Assembly: GCA_016875695.1 (NCBI GenBank)
Contig: VGPB01000037.1
Coordinates: 1 to 12,772 of the forward strand
Origin: Chloroflexota bacterium
Lineage (GTDB): Bacteria; Chloroflexota; Dehalococcoidia; UBA2979
Length of the DNA: 12,772 bases
Direction of reading: 5' to 3'
Below the pieces are notes generated by a model that searched no databases, was not told the DNA's origin, and saw nothing but the letters and a program-made list of their open reading frames with translations. Position 1 is the first letter of the stretch, and each line of letters opens with the position of its first letter. The position numbers and the translations under genes are program-made. This document shows positions 1-5,673 of the stretch, piece after piece.

Positions 1-121
1 GCAGCGCGGCTGCCGTGGCCGCGAGCGCACAAACCAGGAGCGTCGCGGGCCATGGCCCGCCGAGCGCGGCCGCCGCAAGCGTGCCCGCCGCACTCGCGGC
101 GGCAAGCAACGCCAGCGCGGA
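1..121 (-). CDS. possible partial membrane protein running off the left edge
   Basis: On the minus strand a frame stays open from position 121 to the window edge. It reads as an Ala/Leu-rich hydrophobic peptide of about 40 residues that could hold one or two membrane helices, with a Gly-Gly-Pro-Trp-Pro turn in the middle. The frame is closed upstream by a TAG at 122-124, and no convincing ribosome binding site or ATG is visible. TTG at 109-107 is the only usual alternative start just after the stop; a GTG at 142-140 lies before the TAG. High GC makes Ala/Leu-rich reading frames common by chance, and a plus-strand frame over the same bases (15-269) is also open, so this call is weak. No family is recognised. 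Confidence 0.27.
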
Positions 122-321
122 CTACGCGCGACCCGACGACACCCGATCGAATGCTGCGCCCCCGCCGGCGATGGCTCCTGTTTCGCCCGACCGCGCAGCC
201 CGCGCGAGCGTAGCGCGTCGGCGCGTGGCGCGGGCGACGAGGTTCGCACACGGCGCGGACGTGAGATGATCGCGGGACCGCTCGGTTGGCCGCACGAGAT
301 TCGAGGTCCGCGCTGCCCCGT

Positions 322-981
322 ATGAGCCGGCGCCTAGCGCTGATCGTGATCCTGCTCGCGCTCGCGAGCTTCGTACTGTCCGTGACAACGGAGCGCTTGC
401 TCGGCCGCTTCATCGACCTCTCGCCGGAGGCAGTGCGCGCGTGGGTCCGCTCGTTCGGCGCGATGGGGCCGGTGGTGTTCGTGCTGGCGCTGGCTGCCGC
501 GACGGTCGTCGCGCCGGTGCCATCGGTGCCGTTCGGGCTGGCGGGCGGGCTCGCGTTCGGGATCTGGTGGGGCACGCTCTACTCGCTGCTCGGCGCGCAG
601 CTGGGGGCGCTCGCGTGCTTCTTCCTCGCGCGCCGCTTCGGGCGGCTGCTCGTCGCGCGCTACGTGCCGGGGGAGACGCTGGAACGGCTCGACGCGTTCG
701 CGACGCGCTCCGGCGCGCGCGCCGTCTTCGTGATGCGGCTCGTGCCCGCGTTCAATTTCGACTGGGTGAGCTACGTCGCGGGCCTGACGCCGATGCGCTG
801 GCAGGCGTTCGCGATCGCCACGGCTGCCGGCATGGCACCGCCGGTGTTCGCGCTCGTGGCCGCGGGCGACGCGCTGGCCACCGACGTGCGCCGGGCGCTC
901 GGCCTCGGGGTGCTGTTGCTCGCCGTCGCGGGGGTGCCGCTCGCGTGGTGGCTGCTGCGCGGCGAGCGGCACGCGGAGTGA
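322..981 (+). CDS. TVP38/TMEM64 (DedA-like, VTT domain) membrane protein
   Basis: An integral membrane protein of 219 residues from the ATG at 322, of the SNARE-associated/VTT family whose relatives act in lipid scrambling and membrane homeostasis; its own substrate is unknown. Residues 4-21 form an N-terminal helix. The VTT core follows: Gly49-Pro50, then a re-entrant-like stretch with Pro65, Pro67, Pro70 and the Gly75-Gly76 pair, then a helix ending at Arg104-Arg105-Phe-Gly. The family signature near residues 139-154 is present (Arg139, Pro142, Asn145, Tyr151, Gly154). Two more hydrophobic segments complete the protein. A TTG at 286 in the same frame would add 12 polar residues; neither start has a clear ribosome binding site. 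The ATG was chosen because it directly precedes the first helix. The gene converges on the broken DUF421 gene with a 12-nt gap. Confidence 0.85.
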   Translation: MSRRLALIVILLALASFVLSVTTERLLGRFIDLSPEAVRAWVRSFGAMGPVVFVLALAAATVVAPVPSVPFGLAGGLAFGIWWGTLYSLLGAQLGALACFFLARRFGRLLVARYVPGETLERLDAFATRSGARAVFVMRLVPAFNFDWVSYVAGLTPMRWQAFAIATAAGMAPPVFALVAAGDALATDVRRALGLGVLLLAVAGVPLAWWLLRGERHAE

Positions 982-993
982 GCGATGGCGCGG

Positions 994-1515
994 CTAGACG
1001 GCAGGGTCCTCCTGCGCGGCCGGATGCGCGTCGCGGCCGGTCGCCGTCAGCCGGCCGTTGCCTTCGAGGCGCGCCTCGCGCACCTGCGCGAGCTCCCAGA
1101 TGCCCTGATCGCGGAGCGCGCTCATCAGCTCCTCGCGCGTGATCCACTCGCGCCGCAGCTCGGCCTCCACGGGCGCGCCCTCGTGCACGACGACGCGCGA
1201 GTCTGGATGCAGAAGCGACGCCACGCGCCCGGAGCGGTAGCTGAGTCAGTTCAAGGGGGCGCTCCAGAGCACGATCACCGCGACCAGCAGGACGCCGTCC
1301 GCAAGCGAGTTGTACTCCCCGGCCATCCCGTTCTGCGTCGCATCCGCGAGCATCACGACCGCGAGCAGGTCGGCCGCGCCGAGCGAGCTCTCGCGGCGCT
1401 TTTGCACGAAGCGCAGGAGCAGCAGCAGCGCGAAGTACATCGCGGTGCCACGGACAGCCAGCTCGATCGGCGACACATCCGGCAGCAGCACCGCGCTCCA
1501 GTCGATCTCGACCAC
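994..1515 (-). pseudogene. DUF421/YetF-family membrane protein with one in-frame TGA
   Basis: The reading frame codes for a typical DUF421 (YetF-like) protein: an N-terminal membrane region with the conserved Arg-Gly-Thr/Met-Tyr, Leu-Leu-Leu-Arg and Leu-Ala-Asp-Ala-Thr-Gln-Asn stretches, then a small soluble domain with Arg-Arg-Glu-Trp-Ile-Thr-Arg-Glu-Glu-Leu. Codon 90 is TGA (1248-1246). The frame continues without shift through Leu-Ser-Tyr-Arg and the soluble domain to TAG at 996-994. From memory of the family, the interrupted position (…Leu-Asn-x-Leu-Ser-Tyr-Arg…) is normally Trp, so TGG to TGA explains it. The GTG at 1515 is chosen because AGGAGG lies 6 nt upstream; a GTG at 1536 lacks such a site. 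Without readthrough, only an 89-residue membrane half would be made. It could be a recent pseudogene, a sequencing error or a readthrough case. Function in the family is poorly known. Confidence 0.82.
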
Positions 1516-1521
1516 GCATGC

Positions 1522-1527
1522 CCTCCT
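1522..1527 (-). promoter_or_regulatory. ribosome binding site of the DUF421 gene
   Basis: On the minus strand this reads AGGAGG, followed by 6 nt and GTG at 1515-1513. It is among the strongest Shine-Dalgarno matches in the window and decides the start of the DUF421 frame. A good site ahead of a broken gene argues that the damage is recent. Confidence 0.75.
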
Positions 1528-1546
1528 CGGCTCCACGCACCTCGAT

Positions 1547-1560
1547 CGTGCGGCCGCACG
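1547..1560. repeat. 14-nt perfect palindrome upstream of the DUF421 gene
   Basis: CGTGCGGCCGCACG is its own reverse complement. It lies in the 111-nt gap between the universal stress protein gene and the DUF421 gene, 32 nt before the DUF421 start. It may be an operator or a short hairpin, but GC-rich palindromes of this size can arise by chance. Confidence 0.35.
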
Positions 1561-1626
1561 CGGGCGCGCTGAGCGCAGGCACGCGCCCGTGTGCTGGTTG
1601 AATCCGGCCGCGCCGAGGCTCGTGAG

Positions 1627-2082
1627 CTAGTGGCTGAGCAGTGCCGGCACGTCCGCGTGCCGCACCACGTGGTCGGCGACGGAGCCGAGGACGACGCGGT
1701 GAATGCCCGACAGCCCGTGCGTCGATATCACGATGAGATCGCAGCCGAGCCGCCGCGCGACCGTGACTACCGCGGAGTCGACGTCGTCGTCCCGGATGAC
1801 GAGCGTACCGACGGCGTGCGCCTCCGCGTCGCGCAGCGCGGCGGCCACCTCCGCGAGCGGTGGGTCCGCCTCGATCTGCGGCCCAAGCGCAGCGGCCGCG
1901 CCTGGGCGCACGCGCTCGCTCCAAGCGGCGGCCTCCAGGCGCTCGGCGCGCTCGCCGGCGGCGTGCGACACGCGCAGCATCAGCACGCGACTCGTGTCGA
2001 GAGTGGCCATGGCCGCCGCATGTGGGATGGCGGTGCGGGCCTGCGGGGAGCCGTCGTCGAGGAGAAGGATGCGTCCGTACAC
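1627..2082 (-). CDS. universal stress protein (UspA family)
   Basis: A cytoplasmic single-domain Usp protein of 151 residues, the usual family size. The N-terminal strand Arg-Ile-Leu-Leu-Leu-Asp-Asp-Gly-Ser (residues 4-12) holds the conserved Asp9. The C-terminal nucleotide-binding loop reads Ser-Thr-His-Gly123, nine residues, then Gly133-Ser134, followed by Val-Ala-Asp-His-Val-Val-Arg. This is the ATP-binding type of loop, with Ser in place of the first Gly of the textbook motif, a common variant. GTG at 2082 is chosen because it directly precedes the first beta strand; the frame stays open into the divergent fur gene but that extension shows no family similarity. No clear ribosome binding site is seen. 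The gene is divergent from fur and upstream of, perhaps cotranscribed with, the broken DUF421 gene. Confidence 0.85.
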   Translation of the reverse strand: MYGRILLLDDGSPQARTAIPHAAAMATLDTSRVLMLRVSHAAGERAERLEAAAWSERVRPGAAAALGPQIEADPPLAEVAAALRDAEAHAVGTLVIRDDDVDSAVVTVARRLGCDLIVISTHGLSGIHRVVLGSVADHVVRHADVPALLSH

Positions 2083-2173
2083 GCCGGCATCATACGCGGC
2101 ACCACGCTGCGCCGAGCCCGGTGCGGGCGCTTCGGTGAACGCGCCGCCTCGGGGACGGTCTTGTGGTCGGGCG

Positions 2174-2179
2174 TACAAT
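2174..2179 (+). promoter_or_regulatory. candidate -10 box for the fur-cbi operon
   Basis: TACAAT matches the bacterial -10 consensus at five of six positions and stands out in GC-rich DNA. It lies 24 nt before the fur start codon and next to the palindrome at 2181-2192. No convincing -35 element is seen at 16-18 nt upstream, so the call is tentative. Confidence 0.45.
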
Positions 2180-2180
2180 T

Positions 2181-2192
2181 GCGAATATTCGC
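2181..2192. promoter_or_regulatory. AT-rich palindrome, candidate Fur-family operator
   Basis: GCGAATATTCGC is a perfect 12-nt palindrome beginning one base after the -10-like box and ending at the Shine-Dalgarno site of the fur gene. AT-rich dyads at this place are typical of autoregulated Fur, Zur or Nur genes. The metal sensed cannot be told from the site. Confidence 0.5.
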
Positions 2193-2202
2193 GGAGGGAA
2201 CC

Positions 2203-2643
2203 GTGAGCTGCGAGGGTGAGACGGTCGCGCTGCTGCGCTCGGGGGGGCACCGGCTCACGCCGCAGCGGCAGCGCGTGGCCTCCGCGCTCCAGCACGCCGG
2301 CGGCCATCGCACCGTCGAGGAGTTGCACGCGCTCATCGCGCACGAGCAGGGCGCGCCGATGCCGCTATCGACGGTGTACCGCGCGCTGACCACGCTCAAG
2401 GAGCTGCGCGCCGTTTCGGAAATCGACGCAGGCGGGCGCTCAGCGTTCGCGTGGGTCGACCGCAGCCGGCCGCACCACCACCTCGTCTGCCGAGGCTGCG
2501 GGACGGAGCGCGACCTGGATCCGGCGCTGTTGCAGCGCCTCGGCGACGCGATCCGCGCGGCCACCGGGTTCGAGGCGTTCCTGGATCACTTCGCGATCAC
2601 GGGACAGTGCGAGAGCTGCCGGCAGGGCGCTGCGCGAGCGTAG
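2203..2643 (+). CDS. Fur-family metal-responsive transcriptional regulator
   Basis: A cytoplasmic DNA-binding metalloregulator of 146 residues, a normal length for the family. Residues 15-68 form the winged-helix part with Arg17-Leu-Thr-Pro-Gln-Arg22 and the recognition helix around Ser56-Thr-Val-Tyr-Arg60. The dimerisation and metal part has His91-His92-His93 and two Cys-x-x-Cys pairs (Cys96/Cys99 and Cys136/Cys139), the usual structural zinc site. GTG at 2203 is chosen because GGAGGG ends 4 nt upstream and translation from here begins just ahead of the first helix. Its stop is 12 nt before cbiM, so it is very probably cotranscribed with the cobalt/nickel transporter and controls it. Whether it senses Ni, Co, Zn or Fe (Nur, Zur or Fur type) is not settled by the sequence; the neighbours favour nickel or cobalt. 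Confidence 0.9.
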   Translation: MSCEGETVALLRSGGHRLTPQRQRVASALQHAGGHRTVEELHALIAHEQGAPMPLSTVYRALTTLKELRAVSEIDAGGRSAFAWVDRSRPHHHLVCRGCGTERDLDPALLQRLGDAIRAATGFEAFLDHFAITGQCESCRQGAARA

Positions 2644-2655
2644 CGGGGGGCACCA

Positions 2656-3357
2656 ATGGCCATGACGGCAGCGTTCCCAGCGGCGAGCGAGGCGGTTGGT
2701 CCGGCGCTGCACATCCCGGACGGCTTCCTGAGCCTCCCGGTCGCCGCCGCGGGCTATGTGGCGAGCGCCGTGGCGATCGCGGTAGCGGTGCACATGACGA
2801 ACCGCCGCCTGGGCGAGCGCGCGGTGCCCGTGATGGGTGTCATGGGCGCGTTCATCTTCGCGGCGCAGATGATGAACTTTCCCGTGGCTGGGGGCACCTC
2901 CGGGCACATGCTCGGCGGGGCGCTTGGCGCGATCTGCCTGGGTCCGTGGGCGGCCATCCTCGTGATGACGTCGGTGGTCGCGCTGCAGGCGCTGCTGTTC
3001 CAGGACGGCGGGCTGGGCGCGCTCGGGGCGAACGTGTTCACGATGGGCGTGGTCACGGCGCTGGCCGGCGCTGCGCTGTACGCCGTCCTGCGACCGCTCG
3101 CGGAGCACTCCTCTAGTTTGCGTGTCGTCGCCTCGTTCGCGGTCGCGTGGACGACGGTGATGCTCGCCGCCGCGCTCACGAGCGTCGAGCTCGCGCTGTC
3201 CGGCACGTCGCCGCTCGCGGTAGTGCTGCCGGCGATGCTCGGCGTGCACGCGCTCATCGGCGTGGGCGAGGGGCTGATCACGGCCGGCGCGCTGTCGTTC
3301 TTGCTCGCCACGCGGCCTGACCTCGTGGGCGTGGCGACGCAGGGAGCGCGCCCGTGA
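2656..3357 (+). CDS. cbiM: ECF transporter substrate-binding subunit CbiM/NikM
   Basis: The membrane substrate-specificity (S) component of a cobalt/nickel energy-coupling-factor importer, 233 residues with about six or seven helices. The family signatures are clear: His19-Ile-Pro-Asp-Gly-Phe-Leu-Ser, then Pro58-Val-Met-Gly-Val-Met, and Phe75-Pro-Val-Ala-Gly-Gly-Thr-Ser-Gly-His84. In the known NikM structure, Met1, His2 and His67 bind the metal. Here His19 and His84 keep exactly that spacing, but the residue before His19 is Leu18 and a 17-residue non-hydrophobic extension precedes it. ATG at 2656 is chosen on a GGGGGG ribosome binding site 5 nt upstream; an alternative CTG at 2707 would give a canonical Met-His start but lacks a well-placed site. 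It overlaps the next gene by 4 nt. Confidence 0.92.
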   Translation: MAMTAAFPAASEAVGPALHIPDGFLSLPVAAAGYVASAVAIAVAVHMTNRRLGERAVPVMGVMGAFIFAAQMMNFPVAGGTSGHMLGGALGAICLGPWAAILVMTSVVALQALLFQDGGLGALGANVFTMGVVTALAGAALYAVLRPLAEHSSSLRVVASFAVAWTTVMLAAALTSVELALSGTSPLAVVLPAMLGVHALIGVGEGLITAGALSFLLATRPDLVGVATQGARP

Positions 3358-3683
3358 GCAGGCTCAAGCGCTACGGTCCGCTGCTCGCCGCCGGCCTACT
3401 GCTGGCGCTCGGCATCGCGCTGCTGTCGCCGCTCGCCTCGAGCTCCCCCGACGGCCTCGAGAAGGTCGCGGAGGAGCACGAGTTCTTGGACCAGGCCGAG
3501 GACCCGGGCTACGAGTTCATCCCGGATTACCAGTTCCCGGGCGTCGAGGATGAGCGGCTCGCGACGGTGCTCGCGGGCATCGTCGGCGTACTCGTCGTGG
3601 CCGGCGCGACGCTTGGCACGGGGCTCTTGCTCGCGCGCCGTAGCCGTGCGCGCGACGGTGCGGGGACCGGCACTCAGCCCTAG
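3354..3683 (+). CDS. PDGLE-domain protein, CbiN-like ECF transporter subunit
   Basis: A small membrane protein of 109 residues with one helix at about 8-27, an extracytoplasmic segment and a second helix at about 66-92, ending in a basic, then polar tail. The segment after the first helix carries Ser31-Pro-Asp-Gly-Leu-Glu36, the hallmark of the PDGLE domain found in nickel/cobalt ECF transporters where it takes the position of CbiN. CbiN-type proteins assist the S component CbiM in metal loading. The GTG start overlaps the cbiM stop as GTGA, so translation is coupled. It lies 14 nt before cbiQ. The two-helix layout matches CbiN, while the PDGLE motif is more usual in NikN/NikL-type variants, so substrate (Co or Ni) remains open. 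Confidence 0.85.
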   Translation: MSRLKRYGPLLAAGLLLALGIALLSPLASSSPDGLEKVAEEHEFLDQAEDPGYEFIPDYQFPGVEDERLATVLAGIVGVLVVAGATLGTGLLLARRSRARDGAGTGTQP

Positions 3684-3697
3684 AAGAGGCGTCCGGC

Positions 3698-4492
3698 ATG
3701 AGCTTCGCGTTCGCGCTCGGCGACCGCTACGTCACACGCGCGAGCGTCGTGCACCGCGCCGACGGGCGCGTGAAGCTCGCCCTCACGCTCGGCTACGTGC
3801 TGCTCGTCTCTGCGACGCAGCGGGGCGAATGGCTCGCGCTCGTAGCGCTCGCGCTGCCCGTCGTCGCGCTCGTTGGCGTCGCGAGGCTGCCGCCGGGCGT
3901 CGTGCTGCGGCGCTCCGCGCTCGCGCTGCCGTTCGTGCTGGCCGCGGTGCCGCTCGCGTTCTCCACGCCCGGCGAGGCGCTGGGCACGCTGCCGCCCTTC
4001 GGCTGGACGGTCACGCGCGAGGGCCTGAGTGCGCTCGCGACGATCCTCGCGAAGTCGTGGACCAGCGTCGTGCTCGCCACGGTGCTGACGGCGAGCACGA
4101 CCCCCACCGAGCTGGTGCATGCGCTGCGCGGCCTGCGCGTGCCGGCGCTGCTCGCGGCGGTGATCTTCTTCACGTACCGCTACCTGTTCACCATCGGCGA
4201 CGAGGGCAGCCGCCTGATGCGCAGCCGCGACAGCCGTAGCGCCGCGATCGCGGGGTATCGCAGCGGCGGGACGCTGCGCTGGCGGGCGAGCGTGCTCGGC
4301 CGCATGGTCGGCACGCTCTTCTTGCGCTCGTACGAGCGCAGCGAGCGCGTGTTCGCGGCGATGCAGGCGCGCGGCTACGACGGCGAGCCGCGCTTTCTCG
4401 ATCCGCCGGCGCTGCGGCGCGCGGACCTCGCGGCCGCGGTGCTGCTGCTGCTGTACGCGGCGCTCGTGCAGGCGTACGCGCGTGTCGGCTAA
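3698..4492 (+). CDS. cbiQ: ECF transporter transmembrane coupling subunit CbiQ
   Basis: The T component (EcfT family) that couples ATP hydrolysis to movement of CbiM, 264 residues, an ordinary length. After a short cytoplasmic N-terminus (Asp-Gly-Arg-Val-Lys, a family feature) come several membrane helices. The cytoplasmic coupling region holds Leu-Arg-Gly-Leu-Arg-Val-Pro and Arg-Ser-Arg-Asp-Ser-Arg near residue 172, and the classical Ala-Met-Gln-Ala-Arg-Gly-Tyr-Asp-Gly near residues 219-227, the Ala-Arg-Gly motif that docks onto the ATPase. ATG at 3698 has AGAGG 8 nt upstream. Its 3' end overlaps the cbiO start by 11 nt. Confidence 0.92.
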   Translation: MSFAFALGDRYVTRASVVHRADGRVKLALTLGYVLLVSATQRGEWLALVALALPVVALVGVARLPPGVVLRRSALALPFVLAAVPLAFSTPGEALGTLPPFGWTVTREGLSALATILAKSWTSVVLATVLTASTTPTELVHALRGLRVPALLAAVIFFTYRYLFTIGDEGSRLMRSRDSRSAAIAGYRSGGTLRWRASVLGRMVGTLFLRSYERSERVFAAMQARGYDGEPRFLDPPALRRADLAAAVLLLLYAALVQAYARVG

Positions 4493-5231
4493 CGGCGCAC
4501 ACCCGCAGCTCGCGCTTGAGCTGCGCGACGTCGAGTTCGCGTACCCGGACGGCGTGCCGGCGCTGCGCGGCGTGACGCTGGAGGTGCGCGCCGGCGAGAA
4601 GGTCGCGCTGATCGGCGCGAATGGAGCCGGCAAGTCGACGCTGCTGATGCAGCTCAACGGCATCCTCCGCGGCCGCGGCAAGATCCGCGTGCTGGGGCGC
4701 GTGCTGTCCGACGCGACGGTGCGCGAGATCCGCGCGCTCGTCGGCCTGCTCTTCGCGAACCCGGACGATCAGCTCTTCTCGCCGACGGTGCTCGACGACG
4801 TGGCGTTCGGCCCGTTGCACATGGGCCTGCCGAAGCCGGAGGTGCAGCGGCGGGTCGCGGAGGCGCTCGCGCAGGTGGGCATGAGCGGCTTCGAGTCGCG
4901 CCTGCCGCACCACCTGAGCATGGGCCAGAAGAAGCGCATCGCCATCGCCACGGTCCTCGCGATGGGCACGCCGATCCTCGCGCTCGACGAGCCGACAGCG
5001 AGCCTTTCGCCGGGCGCGCGCTACGAGCTGATCGCGCTGCTGCAGTCGCTGCCGCAGACGATGCTCGTCTCCACGCACGACCTGGGGGCGCTGCCCGGGG
5101 TGTTCGGCCGCGTCGTGGTGCTCGACGAGGGGCGCATCGTGGCGGACGGCGCGACCGAGGCGATCCTCGCAGACCACGACTTGCTGCACGCGCACGGCCT
5201 CGACGAGGCGCACGGCTTGCCGCACGCTTAG
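4482..5231 (+). CDS. cbiO: ECF transporter ATPase CbiO
   Basis: The ATP-binding subunit of the cobalt/nickel importer, 249 residues. All ABC motifs are present: Walker A Gly45-Ala-Asn-Gly-Ala-Gly-Lys-Ser-Thr53, Q-loop Gln97 in Asn-Pro-Asp-Asp-Gln-Leu-Phe, signature Leu145-Ser-Met-Gly-Gln149 (Met where Gly is usual), Walker B ending Leu168-Asp169-Glu170, and the switch His199. The last 20 residues are His-rich with a repeated Ala-His-Gly-Leu unit. GTG at 4482 overlaps the cbiQ end by 11 nt, so the two are translationally coupled. With a single ATPase gene, the enzyme probably works as a CbiO homodimer, as in dedicated group I ECF systems. Confidence 0.94.
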   Translation: MSANGAHPQLALELRDVEFAYPDGVPALRGVTLEVRAGEKVALIGANGAGKSTLLMQLNGILRGRGKIRVLGRVLSDATVREIRALVGLLFANPDDQLFSPTVLDDVAFGPLHMGLPKPEVQRRVAEALAQVGMSGFESRLPHHLSMGQKKRIAIATVLAMGTPILALDEPTASLSPGARYELIALLQSLPQTMLVSTHDLGALPGVFGRVVVLDEGRIVADGATEAILADHDLLHAHGLDEAHGLPHA

Positions 5232-5248
5232 GTTCGGGGCGGCACGCG

Positions 5249-5548
5249 ATGACGAGCGACGGTGTGATCGAGGTGGTGGACAAGTTGCGGCGGCGCCGCT
5301 TCGAGGTGCGCGTCGCCGACGAGTTCGCGGGCGACGCAGAGTATCGCGATGCGCCTCGGGGGGGCGTGCGCACGTTCACGCACACGCTCGCGTAAGCGCA
5401 GTTCGAGGGGCGCGGGCTGGCGAGCCGGCTCGCCGACGTCGCGCTGCGCGACGCGCGCGCCTGCCGCCTGCGCGTGGTGCCGCGCTGCCCCTTCGTCGCG
5501 GCGTACATCCGCGACCATCCCGAGTTCGCCGATCTGGTGCGGCGTTAG
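5249..5548 (+). pseudogene. GNAT-like N-acetyltransferase gene broken by an in-frame TAA
   Basis: From ATG 5249 to TAG 5548 the frame encodes a small one-domain GCN5-related acetyltransferase of the YjdJ/Gtn1-like type (about 99 residues, the usual family size). The first half has Phe-Glu-Val-Arg-Val, Ala-Glu-Tyr-Arg and Thr-Phe-Thr-His-Thr. The second half has Phe-Glu-Gly-Arg-Gly-Leu-Ala, the acetyl-CoA pyrophosphate loop, and the family C-terminal pattern Arg-Val-Val-Pro-x-Cys-Pro-Phe-Val-Ala-Ala-Tyr-Ile. Codon 49 is TAA (5393-5395); frame and sequence resume directly after it. GAA (Glu), CAA or AAA to TAA by one base change would explain this. The start lies 17 nt after cbiO, so the gene sits at the tail of the metal operon, with a weak GGGGCGG site. 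The Cys in the C-terminal motif is kept. A recent pseudogene or sequence error is likeliest. Confidence 0.82.
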
Positions 5549-5580
5549 CGCCGCGCCGGACACTCCTCGATAACGCTCGC

Positions 5581-5629
5581 GGCAACACAGAGCCCGCTTC
5601 GGCGGGCTCCCGGGCAACACAGAGCCCGC
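5581..5629. repeat. 32-nt-period tandem repeat underlying the double terminator
   Basis: The 17-mer GGCAACACAGAGCCCGC occurs at 5581-5597 and again at 5613-5629, and each copy is followed by a loop and a GCGGGCTC arm. This shows that the two terminator hairpins arose by duplication and then differed in loop and stem length. Confidence 0.75.
5590..5609. terminator. hairpin with TTCG tetraloop, first of two tandem terminators
   Basis: A perfect 8-bp stem (GAGCCCGC with GCGGGCTC) encloses TTCG, a very stable tetraloop on the plus strand. It lies 41 nt after the plus-strand acetyltransferase frame and between convergent genes. No T-run follows, which is usual in such GC-rich genomes. Confidence 0.72.
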
Positions 5630-5647
5630 CGTACGGCGGGCTCTGTG
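5618..5647. terminator. long bidirectional terminator hairpin, second of two
   Basis: A 13-bp perfect stem (5618-5630 with 5635-5647) around GTAC makes a 30-nt palindrome, identical in structure on both strands. It sits 27 nt after the stop of the minus-strand crotonase gene and after the plus-strand metal operon, so it can serve both. Confidence 0.75.
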
Positions 5648-5673
5648 ACCGGCACGCAGGTGAGTGGAAGCGG

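Noticed and set aside
1591..2202. Long N-terminal extension of the Fur reading frame
   Set aside because: It overlaps the minus-strand universal stress protein gene and has no family similarity; GTG 2203 with a GGAGGG site fits the normal Fur length.
2083..2202. Cobalamin riboswitch ahead of the metal operon
   Set aside because: The 120-nt spacer is too short and shows no B12-box-like element.
2083..2343. Upstream extension of the universal stress protein frame
   Set aside because: It runs antisense into the fur gene; the Usp fold starts at the GTG at 2082.
4188..5225. Long minus-strand open frame opposite cbiQ/cbiO
   Set aside because: It is His/Arg/Glu-rich low-complexity sequence typical of the antisense of GC-rich genes, while the plus strand carries clear CbiQ and CbiO motifs.
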